From contig CALXQJ010000002.1 in NCBI GenBank assembly GCA_944390575.1, positions 124,001-188,000 of the forward strand: 64,000 bases of DNA. Reading direction: 5' to 3'. Origin of the DNA: an uncultured Spirochaetota bacterium. Its GTDB lineage: Bacteria; Spirochaetota; Brachyspiria; Brachyspirales; Brachyspiraceae. The notes under the pieces are model-generated. The model saw nothing but the letters and a program-made list of their open reading frames with translations, made no database searches and was not told where the DNA came from. Of this stretch, positions 37,102-46,700 are shown piece after piece (the stretch's first letter is position 1; each line of letters starts with the position of its first letter). The translations under genes were made by a program, and so were the position numbers.

Positions 37102-37911
37102 ATGGATTTTTTAGCAAGAGATGCTTCTCCTTTTGAGGATGATTTTTGGAAGGGTATAGATAAGGCTGTTGTTGAGGCTGCTAGTAGAACTTTGATTGGT
37201 AGAAGATTTTTAAATATTTATGGACCATTAGGTTCTGGTACTATTAGTATTCAGTATGATAGAAATGATAGAGAAGAAGTTTTTGAAAATGGTTTTGTTA
37301 AGACTTCTGGACGTAAGTCTATAGAGCTTCCTCAATTATATCAGGATTTTACTTTATTATGGAGAGATCTTGAGAATAATATGAGAAATGGTATGCCTTT
37401 AGATTTATCTGTTGTATCTTCTTCTGCTCAGGCTATATCAAATAAAGAGGATGAACTTATATTTTATGGTAATGAGTTTGTTGGTCTTGAGGGCTTATTA
37501 AATGCTAATGGAGTTCAGAAATTAAAGATATCTGATTGGTCTACTGGTGAGAATCCTTATAGTGATTTAATTAAAGCTATTAATATGATTAGAGATAAGG
37601 GTATTGTTGGAAGACTTGTATTATGTGTTAGTCAGGCTTTATATTTTGATTTACAGAGAATACAGCAGGGTACTGGTATGACAGAAGCTCAGAGAATTTC
37701 AAGTATGATTTCTGGACTTTATAATGTTTCTGTTATGAAAGGAAAAACAGCTGTTCTTCTTTGTGTAGAGCAACAGTATATGGATTTGGCTATAGGGGTT
37801 GATATGTCTACTTCTTATTTAGAACAAAAAGACTTAAATCACTCTTTTAGAATTATAGAGACTATTGCTCCTCGTATAAAGGATGCTAATGCTATTGTTG
37901 TTATAGAGTAA
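37102..37911 (+). CDS. encapsulin shell protein (linocin M18 family)
   Basis: Forms an icosahedral protein nanocompartment with an HK97-like fold. It starts MDFLARDASPF, shows GRRFLNIYGPLGSG (about 33-46), and ends with RIIETIAPRIKDANAIVVIE as in family 1 encapsulins. 269 aa is normal. GGAGG precedes the start. The upstream gene supplies the cargo and its targeting peptide. The expected role is iron mineralisation and protection from oxidative stress in an anaerobe. Confidence 0.96.
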   Translation: MDFLARDASPFEDDFWKGIDKAVVEAASRTLIGRRFLNIYGPLGSGTISIQYDRNDREEVFENGFVKTSGRKSIELPQLYQDFTLLWRDLENNMRNGMPLDLSVVSSSAQAISNKEDELIFYGNEFVGLEGLLNANGVQKLKISDWSTGENPYSDLIKAINMIRDKGIVGRLVLCVSQALYFDLQRIQQGTGMTEAQRISSMISGLYNVSVMKGKTAVLLCVEQQYMDLAIGVDMSTSYLEQKDLNHSFRIIETIAPRIKDANAIVVIE

Positions 37912-37942
37912 TATATTAAAAAATATAGCTTAAAAAAATTAC

Positions 37943-37979
37943 ATCCACATCTAAAAATTATTAGATGTGGATTTTTTTT
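37943..37979 (+). terminator. terminator of the encapsulin operon
   Basis: Perfect 12-bp stem ATCCACATCTAA (37943-37954) with TTAGATGTGGAT (37961-37972), 6-base loop, then eight T. Confidence 0.92.
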
Positions 37980-37990
37980 CTTTATTAAAG

Positions 37991-38494
37991 TTAGTTGAGA
38001 AGCACTACAGATAAAGTTAGGTATGTAGCAAAAAGTGACCATATTAATAGTGGAACCATTAAGAATGATGATATTTTTGATACTTTATAAAATTGTTTTA
38101 CTGTTATAAATATTGTTATATCTAAAATAATTATTTCTATTAATGATATAAACGGAATTTTTAATACAAAGAATAATAAAGTCCATAGTAAATTCATTAT
38201 TATTATTACTATAAAATATATTATAGATTTAAAAGATAAACTTCTTATTGTAATATCATTGTCTTTTTTTGCTTGAATAAAACTATTAATAATAATAGAT
38301 ATAGATATACCCATTAATACATATAGTGTAGTCCAAGCTATTGGGAATATATAATTAGGTGGATTTAATATTCCTTTCTTAAGAGAGTTGTACCAAACGA
38401 AATTATCCATTCTTGTTAGTATGCCTCCTAAGAAACCTGTTAAAAGACAAAAAGCTATAGATATTATCATTATAATAATGAGTCTTTTTTTCAT
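37991..38494 (-). CDS. TspO/MBR family membrane protein
   Basis: 167-aa five-helix membrane protein of the translocator-protein family, which binds porphyrins and haem-like ligands. Family features are the SLKKGILNPPNYIFPIAW segment (about 37-54), LYVLMGI, the NLLWTLLFF helix (about 100-108) and the final LLIWSLFATYLT. AGGAG upstream. Convergent with the encapsulin operon; whether the two share iron or haem-related control is not visible. Confidence 0.9.
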   Translation of the reverse strand: MKKRLIIIMIISIAFCLLTGFLGGILTRMDNFVWYNSLKKGILNPPNYIFPIAWTTLYVLMGISISIIINSFIQAKKDNDITIRSLSFKSIIYFIVIIIMNLLWTLLFFVLKIPFISLIEIIILDITIFITVKQFYKVSKISSFLMVPLLIWSLFATYLTLSVVLLN

Positions 38495-38688
38495 TTTATC
38501 ATCTCCTTTTATGATATTAAATTAACTTTCTAATTATAATATATATATTTTTTCTTAAAAAAAACAATATAAATATTCTAAATTCATACAACAAGTATAA
38601 TATTTTATTTTTACTAAAAATGATATTGACTTATTTTTTAAAATTATTATATTTATATGAGTATTCTTTATATATAAGGTATTTGATT

Positions 38689-38928
38689 ATGAGTGATAAT
38701 ATATTAGATGGTTATAGAAAAATAGATGGTAATTATCCTACGTATAGAGATTATTTAATATATTTTTATTGTGAAGATTGCTCTAATTTTTGGGCTATTG
38801 ATGATAAGGATATTAATGTATCTGAAGATGATGATATTAGTCAGATAGATGATATTATTGATGATTCTGTTTCTAATTGTCCTATATGTGGTTCTACTAA
38901 TATAGATAGAAGTCATAATAAGCATTAA
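38689..38928 (+). CDS. small zinc-ribbon-like protein
   Basis: 79 aa. Two CxxC pairs, CEDC (about 28-31) and CPICG (about 65-69), are separated by an acidic Asp-rich loop, which suggests a small zinc ribbon. Acidic overall. The ATG with AAGG nine bases upstream is chosen; the open frame extends 23 codons further through AT-rich sequence. Its end overlaps the convergent ankyrin gene by 4 bases. Function unknown. Confidence 0.65.
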   Translation: MSDNILDGYRKIDGNYPTYRDYLIYFYCEDCSNFWAIDDKDINVSEDDDISQIDDIIDDSVSNCPICGSTNIDRSHNKH

Positions 38929-39377
38929 TTATTTTTTAGAATATTTACTATTTCTTCTAATTTGCATTCTTTTGCTATATCGTATGCTGTTTTATTATCT
39001 TCGTTTTTTATGTTTGTATCTGCGTTATGTTCTATTAGAATTTTAGCTGCTTCTGTATTGTTATTTTTTATTGCTATCATTAGTGCAGTTTCTTTTTTTA
39101 TATCTATATCATTTATATTTGCACCGTTTTCTATTAGGAATTTTATAGTTTCTAAATTTCCATCCTCGGCAGCATACATTAACGTTGTTTTATTAGAAAA
39201 ATCTTTTGTATTTATATTCACTCCATTTTGTATCATCTTCTTTATATTATCTATATCCCCATAAAGTGCTGCTATATGTATATTATTACTATAGCTTGAT
39301 TTTTTCTCTTTTAACTTTTTTCTTAAAATATTTAGGATTATAATAGATAATATTACAGTTATTATCATATTCAACAT
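38925..39377 (-). CDS. membrane-anchored ankyrin-repeat protein
   Basis: 150 aa. One N-terminal membrane helix (about 3-18), a Lys-rich stop, then four ankyrin repeats (about 33-145): IHIAALYGDIDNIKKMIQNG, TLMYAAEDGNLETIKFLIEN, ALMIAIKNNNTEAAKILIEH and AYDIAKECKLEEIVNIL. Ankyrin repeats bind other proteins; the partner is unknown. Brachyspira genomes are known for many such genes. Confidence 0.85.
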   Translation of the reverse strand: MLNMIITVILSIIILNILRKKLKEKKSSYSNNIHIAALYGDIDNIKKMIQNGVNINTKDFSNKTTLMYAAEDGNLETIKFLIENGANINDIDIKKETALMIAIKNNNTEAAKILIEHNADTNIKNEDNKTAYDIAKECKLEEIVNILKNN

Positions 39378-39578
39378 AATATATATCCTTTTTGGTGTTA
39401 TTATTAGCTATTCTAAGAAAACTATTAATATTTTATTTTTGTTAAAACTATATATTATTGTATAATTGTGTATCATTTTATTATTTTTTCTATAATAAAA
39501 ATAAGGTTCGTAAAATTTTACTTGCATAAATATTTATATATGATAGACTGAAAAGTAATAAAATTTGGAGTAGAATAT

Positions 39579-40286
39579 ATGAGCTTAAATAATATAACAA
39601 AACTTTTTATCTTGATATCAATATTTTCTTTTATAGTTTCTTGTTCAAAATCATCAAGCACATCTTCATCAGATTCAGTGGCATACCTATCAGGTGGTCA
39701 AGGAGATTGGGTAATAAAAATAGATAATCTTACTATTAATCAAACTAACTTTAATAAAGATTTAACAGCATCTATGTTATATCAAGGTGCTAATGAAGAA
39801 CAAATAGCTCTTGCTAAAAATGATGCAGCTACAAAGCAATATTATTCTGAAGTTTTAATTAGAGATGTCCTTTTATTAAAGAAAGCAGAAGCAGATAAAT
39901 TCTTTGAAACAGAAGAAGCAAAATCTATACTAAATGCTATGATTAGAAGTTTAAAAGCTCAATACTATTTACAAAACCTTTTAATAGAAGCAAGTAAATC
40001 TGTTCCAGATCCAACTCCTGATCAGGCTAAGGCTTTCTTTGAACAAGCTAAACCACAATTAGCTCAATATGGTATATTAGAATATAATCTTCAAACAGCT
40101 CCAGCTATAGCTCAGTTTTATAAACAAACATTCGCTCAGCAAACAGTAGAAAGACAAATTACAGACTTAAAAGATGCTGCTATTATAGAAAGAAATGATG
40201 CAGTATTAGGACAATTAGGTGTTCCACCACAACAAGTAATACCTCAGTCTACAAATGATGCTTTACTACCTAGAGCTACTAATTAA
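39579..40286 (+). CDS. lipoprotein with SurA N-terminal-like domain
   Basis: 235 aa. Lipobox IVSC (Cys22), a Ser-rich linker, then a helical SurA_N-like chaperone region (WVIKIDNLTINQTNFNKDL, EVLIRDVLLLKKAEADKF, AQYYLQNLLIEASKSVPDP, PDQAKAFFEQAKPQL). No parvulin PPIase domain follows, so it would be a chaperone-only form for outer-membrane proteins. GGAG precedes the start. The infB start is about 28 bases downstream. Confidence 0.75.
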   Translation: MSLNNITKLFILISIFSFIVSCSKSSSTSSSDSVAYLSGGQGDWVIKIDNLTINQTNFNKDLTASMLYQGANEEQIALAKNDAATKQYYSEVLIRDVLLLKKAEADKFFETEEAKSILNAMIRSLKAQYYLQNLLIEASKSVPDPTPDQAKAFFEQAKPQLAQYGILEYNLQTAPAIAQFYKQTFAQQTVERQITDLKDAAIIERNDAVLGQLGVPPQQVIPQSTNDALLPRATN

Positions 40287-40313
40287 TAATTAATATATAG
40301 GGGAATAAAATTT

Positions 40314-42569
40314 ATGTCTCAAAATGAGAATAATGAAAAAAATAACAATGCACCAAAAGTGATTGTTAATAAAAAAAGTAGTGCAGTAGATACAAATACT
40401 ACTAGTCAGGCTACAGTTGTAAAAAAACAAGTTGTAACTAAAAAAGTTATTAAGAAAAAAATAGTTATTCCTAATAAAACAAATATAGACTTGCCTAAAA
40501 AGGAAGAAGATAATAATAAATCTTTTCAAAAGGATAAGTCTAATAATTTTATAAATAGAGACAAAAATAAATTCCCAAATAAAGATATAAAAACACCATT
40601 TGTTAATAAAGATTCTCAAGCAAGAGTAGGATCAGAAGTACCTTTTGCTAAAAATAATACATCTAATAAAAGAGATCTCAATAAAGATAAAAAAAGAGAT
40701 TATGAAAAAAAGCATTCTATTAAAGACTCTAAAGCAGAAGAAGCTTTAAAACAAGAAAATAAAATATTTAATAAAATGCAAGATAAAAAACGCCAACAAG
40801 AACAAAGACTTGCAAGCGTAGAAAAAGAAATTAGCATTGTAGAGACTATTACTGTTGGTGATTTAGCTAAAAAAATGAATTTAAGAGCTTCTGATATTAT
40901 ATCTAAGCTTATGGCTATGGGTACTATGGCTAGAGTTAATGATATTATTGACTCTGATACTGCTACTATTATAGCTGATGACTTTGGATGTAAGGTAAAT
41001 GTTATATCTTTACAAGAAGAAGCTACTGTAGAGATTAAAGAAGATAGAGAAGAAGATTTATTACCACGCCCTCCAGTTGTTACTATTATGGGGCATGTTG
41101 ACCATGGTAAAACTTCTCTTTTGGATGCTATTAGAAAAAGTAATGTTACTGCTAAAGAAAGTGGTGGTATAACTCAGAATATAGGTGCTTATAAAGTAAA
41201 AATTCCTAGTGGTGAAATAGCGTTTATTGATACTCCAGGACACGCTGCTTTTACTATGATGAGAGCAAGAGGTGCTAAGAGTACAGATATAGTTATACTT
41301 GTTGTTGCTTGTGATGATGGTGTTATGCCACAAACACTTGAGGCACTTAATCATGCTAAAGAAGCTAATGTTCCTATTATTGTTGCTGTTAATAAAATGG
41401 ATCTACCTAATGCTTCTATGGATAAGGTTAAGGCTTCTCTTTCAGAGCATGGTCTTACTCCAGAAGAATGGGGTGGTGAAACTCAGTATATAGGTGTTAG
41501 TGCTTTGACTAAACTTGGTATTAATGACCTATTAGAAGCTATTATATTACAAGCTGAAATGATGGAACTTAAGGCTAATCCAAATAGGGAGGCTCATGGT
41601 ATTGTACTTGAGGCTTCTTTGGATCAGGGTAGAGGTCCTGTTGGTACTGTTTTGGTTCAAAATGGTACTCTTAAGGTTGGAGATTATTTTGTTTGTGGAC
41701 TTTCTGTTGGTAAAGTTAGAGCTATGGTTAATGATTTGGGACAGAGAGTTAATAAAGCACTTCCTTCTACTCCTGTTGAGGTGCTTGGTTTTGAAAAGAC
41801 TCCTGAGGCTGGAGAGGCTTTTAATGTTATGCTTGATGAAAAAGAGGCTAAAGCTATTGCTGATAAGAGAGTACAATTAAAACAGCAAGAAGCATTAAAG
41901 GCTAATGTTAAAGTTACATTAGAGAATCTTTATGAAAAAATTGCTTCTGAGGCTATGCAAGAGTTTAAGGTTATTATTAAAGCCGATGTTCAGGGTTCTG
42001 CTGAGGCTTTAAGAGATGCTTTAGGTAAGATTCAAAGTGATAAGATACGTTTTGTTTCTATATATAGTGCTTCTGGTGCCGTTTCTGAGAGCGATGTAAA
42101 CTTGGCTCATGCTTCTAATGCTATTATTATTGCTTATAGAGTACGTCCTTCTGCTAAGGCTAAGGAGCTTGCTGATAAACTTGATATACCTATAGAAAGA
42201 TATGATATTATATATGAGGCTATTGAATCTATTCAGAAAGCTATGAAGGGTTCACTTGAGAGAATTAAAAAAGAAGTGGATATTGGTACTGTTGAGGTTA
42301 GGGAAGTTGTTAATGTTCCTAAGGTTGGTACTATTGCTGGTTGTTATGTTACTAGTGGTAAGATAGAGAGAAATGCCAATGTACGTGTTATGAGAGATAA
42401 TGTACTTATATATACTAGTAAAATATCAAGTCTTAGAAGATTTAAAGATGATGTAAAAGAAGTTGCAAGTGGATATGAGTGCGGTGCTTCTATTGAGAAC
42501 TTTAATGATGTTAAAAAAGGTGACTTGTTAGAGATATTTAAGATAGAAGAAATAGATCAGGAATTATAA
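40314..42569 (+). CDS. infB: translation initiation factor IF-2
   Basis: GTPase that places initiator tRNA on the ribosome. A Lys/Asn-rich N-terminal extension (about 1-170) precedes an IF2_N-type domain (ITVGDLAKKMNLRASDIISK). The G domain has GHVDHGKT at 260-267, DTPGHAAF, and NKMD. Domains II-IV follow, including the KADVQGSAEAL segment. 751 aa, a short form. It stands apart from nusA and rbfA, with which infB is often grouped. GGGG-containing ribosome site. Confidence 0.98.
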   Translation: MSQNENNEKNNNAPKVIVNKKSSAVDTNTTSQATVVKKQVVTKKVIKKKIVIPNKTNIDLPKKEEDNNKSFQKDKSNNFINRDKNKFPNKDIKTPFVNKDSQARVGSEVPFAKNNTSNKRDLNKDKKRDYEKKHSIKDSKAEEALKQENKIFNKMQDKKRQQEQRLASVEKEISIVETITVGDLAKKMNLRASDIISKLMAMGTMARVNDIIDSDTATIIADDFGCKVNVISLQEEATVEIKEDREEDLLPRPPVVTIMGHVDHGKTSLLDAIRKSNVTAKESGGITQNIGAYKVKIPSGEIAFIDTPGHAAFTMMRARGAKSTDIVILVVACDDGVMPQTLEALNHAKEANVPIIVAVNKMDLPNASMDKVKASLSEHGLTPEEWGGETQYIGVSALTKLGINDLLEAIILQAEMMELKANPNREAHGIVLEASLDQGRGPVGTVLVQNGTLKVGDYFVCGLSVGKVRAMVNDLGQRVNKALPSTPVEVLGFEKTPEAGEAFNVMLDEKEAKAIADKRVQLKQQEALKANVKVTLENLYEKIASEAMQEFKVIIKADVQGSAEALRDALGKIQSDKIRFVSIYSASGAVSESDVNLAHASNAIIIAYRVRPSAKAKELADKLDIPIERYDIIYEAIESIQKAMKGSLERIKKEVDIGTVEVREVVNVPKVGTIAGCYVTSGKIERNANVRVMRDNVLIYTSKISSLRRFKDDVKEVASGYECGASIENFNDVKKGDLLEIFKIEEIDQEL

Positions 42570-43367
42570 TTACATTATTGGTATTATTAATACTGAATGT
42601 GTTTTATTACCTAAATCAAATATTTTAAGATGATCATAAGGTGCTATATTGTTGTTATATAGTTTTAAATCGCATATAGCAAGTCCAAATCCTGCACTTT
42701 CTGTATTATCTAATTGCTCTAAGAAAAAGTTGTCTACTAATCCCTTAGAATAATAATCTTTAAATACTTCTCTCTTTTTTTCTATTCTATTTTTATTTGT
42801 TTTTATTAGTGGGGAATTATTAATTACTGTAAATTTTATATGATTATTTACTATTTCTACAATAAGTTTAATAGTAAATTTTTCTTCATTATTTTTTCTA
42901 TATGGTAATAATCTACTATATTTCTCATTTTTGCTTATATCTATATTATTATCTATATCTTTTAATAGGCTATTTTCAACTCTTATAAATTTTCTTAGTT
43001 TTATTTTATACTCATCCTCATTTATCATTTCATAGTATTTATTCATTATATTTTCATCATAAATATATTCTTTTGAGTCTATTTTATCTTTATATTCTAT
43101 ATATTTTTCTTTTAAATCTTCAGTAACAATAATATTAGAGTATACAGCCTTAATAGCATTAGATATAAGCTCCATTAATATATCTATTATATCATTTTCA
43201 TAGTATATAATATTATATTTGTTGAATAATTCTTTTATCAAGAAAATAATATTATTCTTAGTAGTCTTATTAACAAATACAAAATTATATTCTATAGGTG
43301 TATTGTCTATATTTGATATTATATATTTTATATCATCTATTTTAGTGTTATTGTTAAATACATTCAT
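42570..43367 (-). CDS. GHKL-type ATPase domain protein
   Basis: 265 aa, no membrane segment. A HATPase_c-like fold is suggested by the N-box MELISNAIKAVYSN with Glu66 and Asn70 and by the G2-like box ESAGFGLAICDLKL near 225-238. The G1 box is weak (NNSPL). There is no dimerisation histidine or receiver domain, so it resembles an anti-sigma or stand-alone sensor ATPase rather than a full kinase. It follows lpxB by one base, the last gene of the lipid A operon, and abuts the convergent infB with no gap. Confidence 0.65.
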   Translation of the reverse strand: MNVFNNNTKIDDIKYIISNIDNTPIEYNFVFVNKTTKNNIIFLIKELFNKYNIIYYENDIIDILMELISNAIKAVYSNIIVTEDLKEKYIEYKDKIDSKEYIYDENIMNKYYEMINEDEYKIKLRKFIRVENSLLKDIDNNIDISKNEKYSRLLPYRKNNEEKFTIKLIVEIVNNHIKFTVINNSPLIKTNKNRIEKKREVFKDYYSKGLVDNFFLEQLDNTESAGFGLAICDLKLYNNNIAPYDHLKIFDLGNKTHSVLIIPIM

Positions 43368-43368
43368 A

Positions 43369-44496
43369 TTACTTTAATATTTCTTTAGCAACTCTATCTA
43401 ATACATTTTTTTCACCAAGCAGAGTTCTTACCTCTAATAGAGTATTGCTAATTTTATTATAATACTCTTTTTCTAATAAAAATTTAATTATATGATTGCT
43501 GATAGTAGTAGGATTACAGTCTTCTTGTAATAGTTCAGGTACAACTTCTTTATCTAATAAGATGTTAGGCATACCTATAAATTTTATTTTTGTAAACATT
43601 TTAGCTATAAAAAAAGTTAATTTTGATATTTTATAGCATATAACCATAGGTTTCCCATAACAAGCAGCTAATAGTGTAGCAGTACCACTTGATAGCATTA
43701 GCACATCAGAGTATTTATATATATAATCTTTATCTTCTACTTCAAGCAATGTGTATAAAACATTTTTTAGTTCTTCTTTATGTTCATCTAAAATGCTTAG
43801 TATTAATTTTTTATATTCTGGGTATGCTATTGGTATTATAAAACGTACATTTGAAGAGAGAGTATCATTAAGAATTTTCATAGTCATTATAAATGTTTTA
43901 GATAATGTCTTTATCTCTTGATATCTACTTCCAAATAAAACACCAACAGTATACTCTCTTTTTTCTACCTTTAATTCTGGTGGATTACTATTATAGTCTA
44001 AATCTACAAAAGGATGTCCACTAAACATAACATCACAATTATATTTTTTGTATACTTCATAATCAAACATAAAAGGAGTAATAACTTTTTTTGCAGAAGT
44101 TAATCTTTTTGCATTATGCACTCCCCATATACCAACATGTGGTGGAAAATAATAAATATACTTTATATTATTTTTAGTACAGTATTTAGCTAAGATTAAG
44201 TTAGCACCCTGATTGTCTACTAATATCATTAAATCTATTTTATTATTTTTTAAATATTGTTTTAATAATTTAAAAGAACTTATTTTTTTACTTGCAAATA
44301 CAGGATTAATACCTTCTAATATACCAACAGACGATAATGTAGACATATCAGAAAGTATATTAACATTTGCTTTTTGCATTTCCACACCACCAAAACCATC
44401 TATAATAGTTTCAGGGGATAGTTCTTTTATTTTATTTGCAAGTAGAGCCCCTTGAATGTCTCCAGATACTTCTCCAGTAGATATAAATATTCTCAT
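43369..44496 (-). CDS. lpxB: lipid-A-disaccharide synthase
   Basis: Joins UDP-diacylglucosamine to lipid X to make the lipid A disaccharide, at the inner membrane. It shows STGEVSGDIQGA (about 5-16), VDNQGANL, FPPHVGIWG and the sugar-nucleotide region LMLSSGTATLLAACYGKPMV. 375 aa. It starts 2 bases after lpxA in the same operon. Confirms that the organism makes lipid A-based lipo-oligosaccharide. Confidence 0.95.
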   Translation of the reverse strand: MRIFISTGEVSGDIQGALLANKIKELSPETIIDGFGGVEMQKANVNILSDMSTLSSVGILEGINPVFASKKISSFKLLKQYLKNNKIDLMILVDNQGANLILAKYCTKNNIKYIYYFPPHVGIWGVHNAKRLTSAKKVITPFMFDYEVYKKYNCDVMFSGHPFVDLDYNSNPPELKVEKREYTVGVLFGSRYQEIKTLSKTFIMTMKILNDTLSSNVRFIIPIAYPEYKKLILSILDEHKEELKNVLYTLLEVEDKDYIYKYSDVLMLSSGTATLLAACYGKPMVICYKISKLTFFIAKMFTKIKFIGMPNILLDKEVVPELLQEDCNPTTISNHIIKFLLEKEYYNKISNTLLEVRTLLGEKNVLDRVAKEILK

Positions 44497-44498
44497 TA

Positions 44499-45290
44499 TT
44501 ATGACTTTTTAGGGGTAATTCCTCTTTTAGAATTTTGAATGAACTCTACAATATGTTTTGAAATTTTACCTAAAGAGTCATCATTTAAATATAAATCTAA
44601 AAATTCCTGTTTAGTTTTATTCCAATTATACCAAGTATTACACATATTTTCTGCTTCTGATATTTCTTCAGATGTAAATCCGGCACGTCTCATACCAACA
44701 AGATTAAGCTTATAAACAATAGCAGCTTCTCCATGTCCAGTTAATGCATAAGGCAAAATATCTCTACTAACAGCACATAATCCACCTATCATAGCATATT
44801 CACCTATAGCACAAAATTGATGCACAACACAATTACCAGAAATAAAAGCTCCTCTCTCTACTCGTACATATCCAGCAACTAAAGCACCATTACATATAAC
44901 AACATTATCATGAACTTCACAATCATGAGCAATATGTCCAGTAGCCATTATATAACAATTATTTTTTATAATAGTCTTTGCATTTTCCTTAGAAGCTCTA
45001 TGTATATTTGCAAACTCTCTAATTTCATTATTATCACCAATCTCTAAAAAGCTAATAGTTTTTTTGTCAAAAGATATATCCTGTGGAAGATTTCCTAAAA
45101 TAGCCCCATCGTGTATAATATTATTTTTTCCAATAGTTGTATATTCTTTTATTATAGAGTGAGCACCAATAGTTGTATTATCTCCTATGCTAACTTCACC
45201 TTCTATTATAGCATAAGGAGCTATTGTTACATTTTCACCTATTTTTGCACTATTAGATATAATAGCAGTTGGATGAATATTATTAGACAT
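44499..45290 (-). CDS. lpxA: UDP-N-acetylglucosamine acyltransferase
   Basis: First enzyme of lipid A synthesis. Left-handed beta helix of hexapeptide repeats over residues 1-190 (for example IGENVTIAPYAIIEGEVSIG), then a helical end. Catalytic His122 in IAHDCEV. 263 aa. The acyl chain length accepted cannot be read here. In operon after fabZ, with a 33-base gap. Confidence 0.96.
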   Translation of the reverse strand: MSNNIHPTAIISNSAKIGENVTIAPYAIIEGEVSIGDNTTIGAHSIIKEYTTIGKNNIIHDGAILGNLPQDISFDKKTISFLEIGDNNEIREFANIHRASKENAKTIIKNNCYIMATGHIAHDCEVHDNVVICNGALVAGYVRVERGAFISGNCVVHQFCAIGEYAMIGGLCAVSRDILPYALTGHGEAAIVYKLNLVGMRRAGFTSEEISEAENMCNTWYNWNKTKQEFLDLYLNDDSLGKISKHIVEFIQNSKRGITPKKS

Positions 45291-45323
45291 ATTGCTTTAT
45301 CCTATAAAATATTACTTTTTTTA

Positions 45324-45788
45324 TTATTTTTCTACTTTCATAGCCTCTTTATCTACTAAAAATAATCCAAGTTCAGCAGAACAAGCAAGAGAATCTTTTA
45401 CTCTAACTTCACCACGAGTTTTTAATAAAGTACCATTAAAAGCATCTAAAGTTACAAACATATCCATTACATCACCAGGTATAACAGGGTTTTTAAATTT
45501 TACATTATCTATTTTAGCAAAGAACATAAACTTTTTATGTACATCCTCAGGAGATAAAAGTTTATTAAAGCAGTATATTCCAGCAACCTGAGCTAAAGCC
45601 TCAACCATTAATACTCCAGGCATTATAGGGCTATCTGGAAAATGTCCTGTAAATTGTGGTTCATTAAAAGTTACATTTTTTATAGCATGTATTTTTCCAT
45701 CTTCTATAGATTCTACTCTATCTACTAATAGAAAAGGGTATCTGTGTGGTAATAATTCCATAATTTTTGTTATATTTATTTTTTCCAT
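45324..45788 (-). CDS. fabZ: 3-hydroxyacyl-ACP dehydratase FabZ
   Basis: Hot-dog fold enzyme of fatty acid synthesis. Active-site His49 in FTGHFP and Glu63 in MVEALAQ; starts with the LLPHRYPFLLVDRV motif. 154 aa. First gene of the fabZ-lpxA-lpxB-ATPase operon, the usual coupling of acyl supply to lipid A synthesis. Confidence 0.96.
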   Translation of the reverse strand: MEKINITKIMELLPHRYPFLLVDRVESIEDGKIHAIKNVTFNEPQFTGHFPDSPIMPGVLMVEALAQVAGIYCFNKLLSPEDVHKKFMFFAKIDNVKFKNPVIPGDVMDMFVTLDAFNGTLLKTRGEVRVKDSLACSAELGLFLVDKEAMKVEK

Positions 45789-45916
45789 AATTTGAATAAT
45801 TATATCCTTTACATATTGATTTAAAAATCAAAAAATAATAATTATTATATCACTTTAGACTATAAACCACAAGTGTATTTATAATGTTATAAAAGAACTT
45901 TATTATTTTTTTATAT

Positions 45917-45945
45917 TTGAAAATATGCTTTTTTTATTGTATAAT
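45917..45945 (+). promoter_or_regulatory. promoter of the TPR/M23 cluster
   Basis: TTGAAA (45917-45922), 17-base spacer, consensus TATAAT (45940-45945), about 52 bases before the TPR gene start. Confidence 0.65.
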
Positions 45946-45997
45946 CTGTACGTGTTATTTTAATACTTTCTTAACTATTTATTTTGGAGTTATAATT

Positions 45998-46675
45998 ATG
46001 AGCATTGGTTCTTTTAATGACGGCTTAGCAGAAGGTATCAAGTTATTTAGAAATGAAAATTATAAAGAGGCTATAGAGTCATTAGAAAAAATATTTAGTT
46101 TAGAAAATGATTTAGAAGCTGGTTATCATCTTGCATTATCTTATGCTCAAATACAAGATTATGATAAGGCATTAGAGGTGTTTGATAAGATTATCACTAA
46201 AATAGATAATAAATTAAGAAAAATGCAAATACATCTTATTATAGGTTATATTTATACATTAAAAGAGATGTATGATTTAGCTGAGTTTGAATTATTAGAT
46301 GCTTTGGCTGATGGTGTTGAGAATACTCAAATATATTCTGTACTTGGGTATATTTACTATAAAAAGGGAAGTGCTCGCAAGGGTATAGAATATTTAAGAA
46401 AGGCTTTGGCTTTGGATCCTAATAGTGCTAATGCTAGAAATTCTTTAGGCTTTATTATGGTAGATAGTGGTATTAATATAGATGAAGGTATTATAGAGAT
46501 AGAAAAAGCTTTAGAAAAAGAACCTGAAAATCCTGCTTATTTAGATTCTTTAGGGTGGGCTTATTTTAAAAAGAAAGATTTTCAAAAGTCTAAGGAATAT
46601 TTAACTAAGGCATTTCAATTAGCTCCTTTTAATAAAGATATTAAAGAGCATTTATTAGAATTAGATAAGGTTTGA
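45998..46675 (+). CDS. TPR protein
   Basis: 225 aa, no signal peptide. Six TPR repeats run through nearly the whole length (for example AIESLEKIFSLENDLEAGYH, VYSVLG-like IYSVLGYIYYKKGSARKGIE, AYLDSLGWAYFKKKDFQKSK). A TTGGAG lies before this ATG; an open frame 27 codons further upstream overlaps the promoter and is rejected. The next gene, an M23 peptidase, starts about 25 bases later, suggesting an envelope-linked operon. Confidence 0.82.
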   Translation: MSIGSFNDGLAEGIKLFRNENYKEAIESLEKIFSLENDLEAGYHLALSYAQIQDYDKALEVFDKIITKIDNKLRKMQIHLIIGYIYTLKEMYDLAEFELLDALADGVENTQIYSVLGYIYYKKGSARKGIEYLRKALALDPNSANARNSLGFIMVDSGINIDEGIIEIEKALEKEPENPAYLDSLGWAYFKKKDFQKSKEYLTKAFQLAPFNKDIKEHLLELDKV

Positions 46676-46700
46676 TTATATATAAGGTTTTTGTTTTTTT

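Noticed and set aside
39510-39521. Palindrome GTAAAATTTTAC upstream of the SurA-N-like lipoprotein
   Set aside because: Too short and too AT-rich to separate from chance, with no matching partner site.
40290-40619. 109-aa minus-strand frame
   Set aside because: Mirror of the Lys/Asn-rich N-terminus of IF-2.
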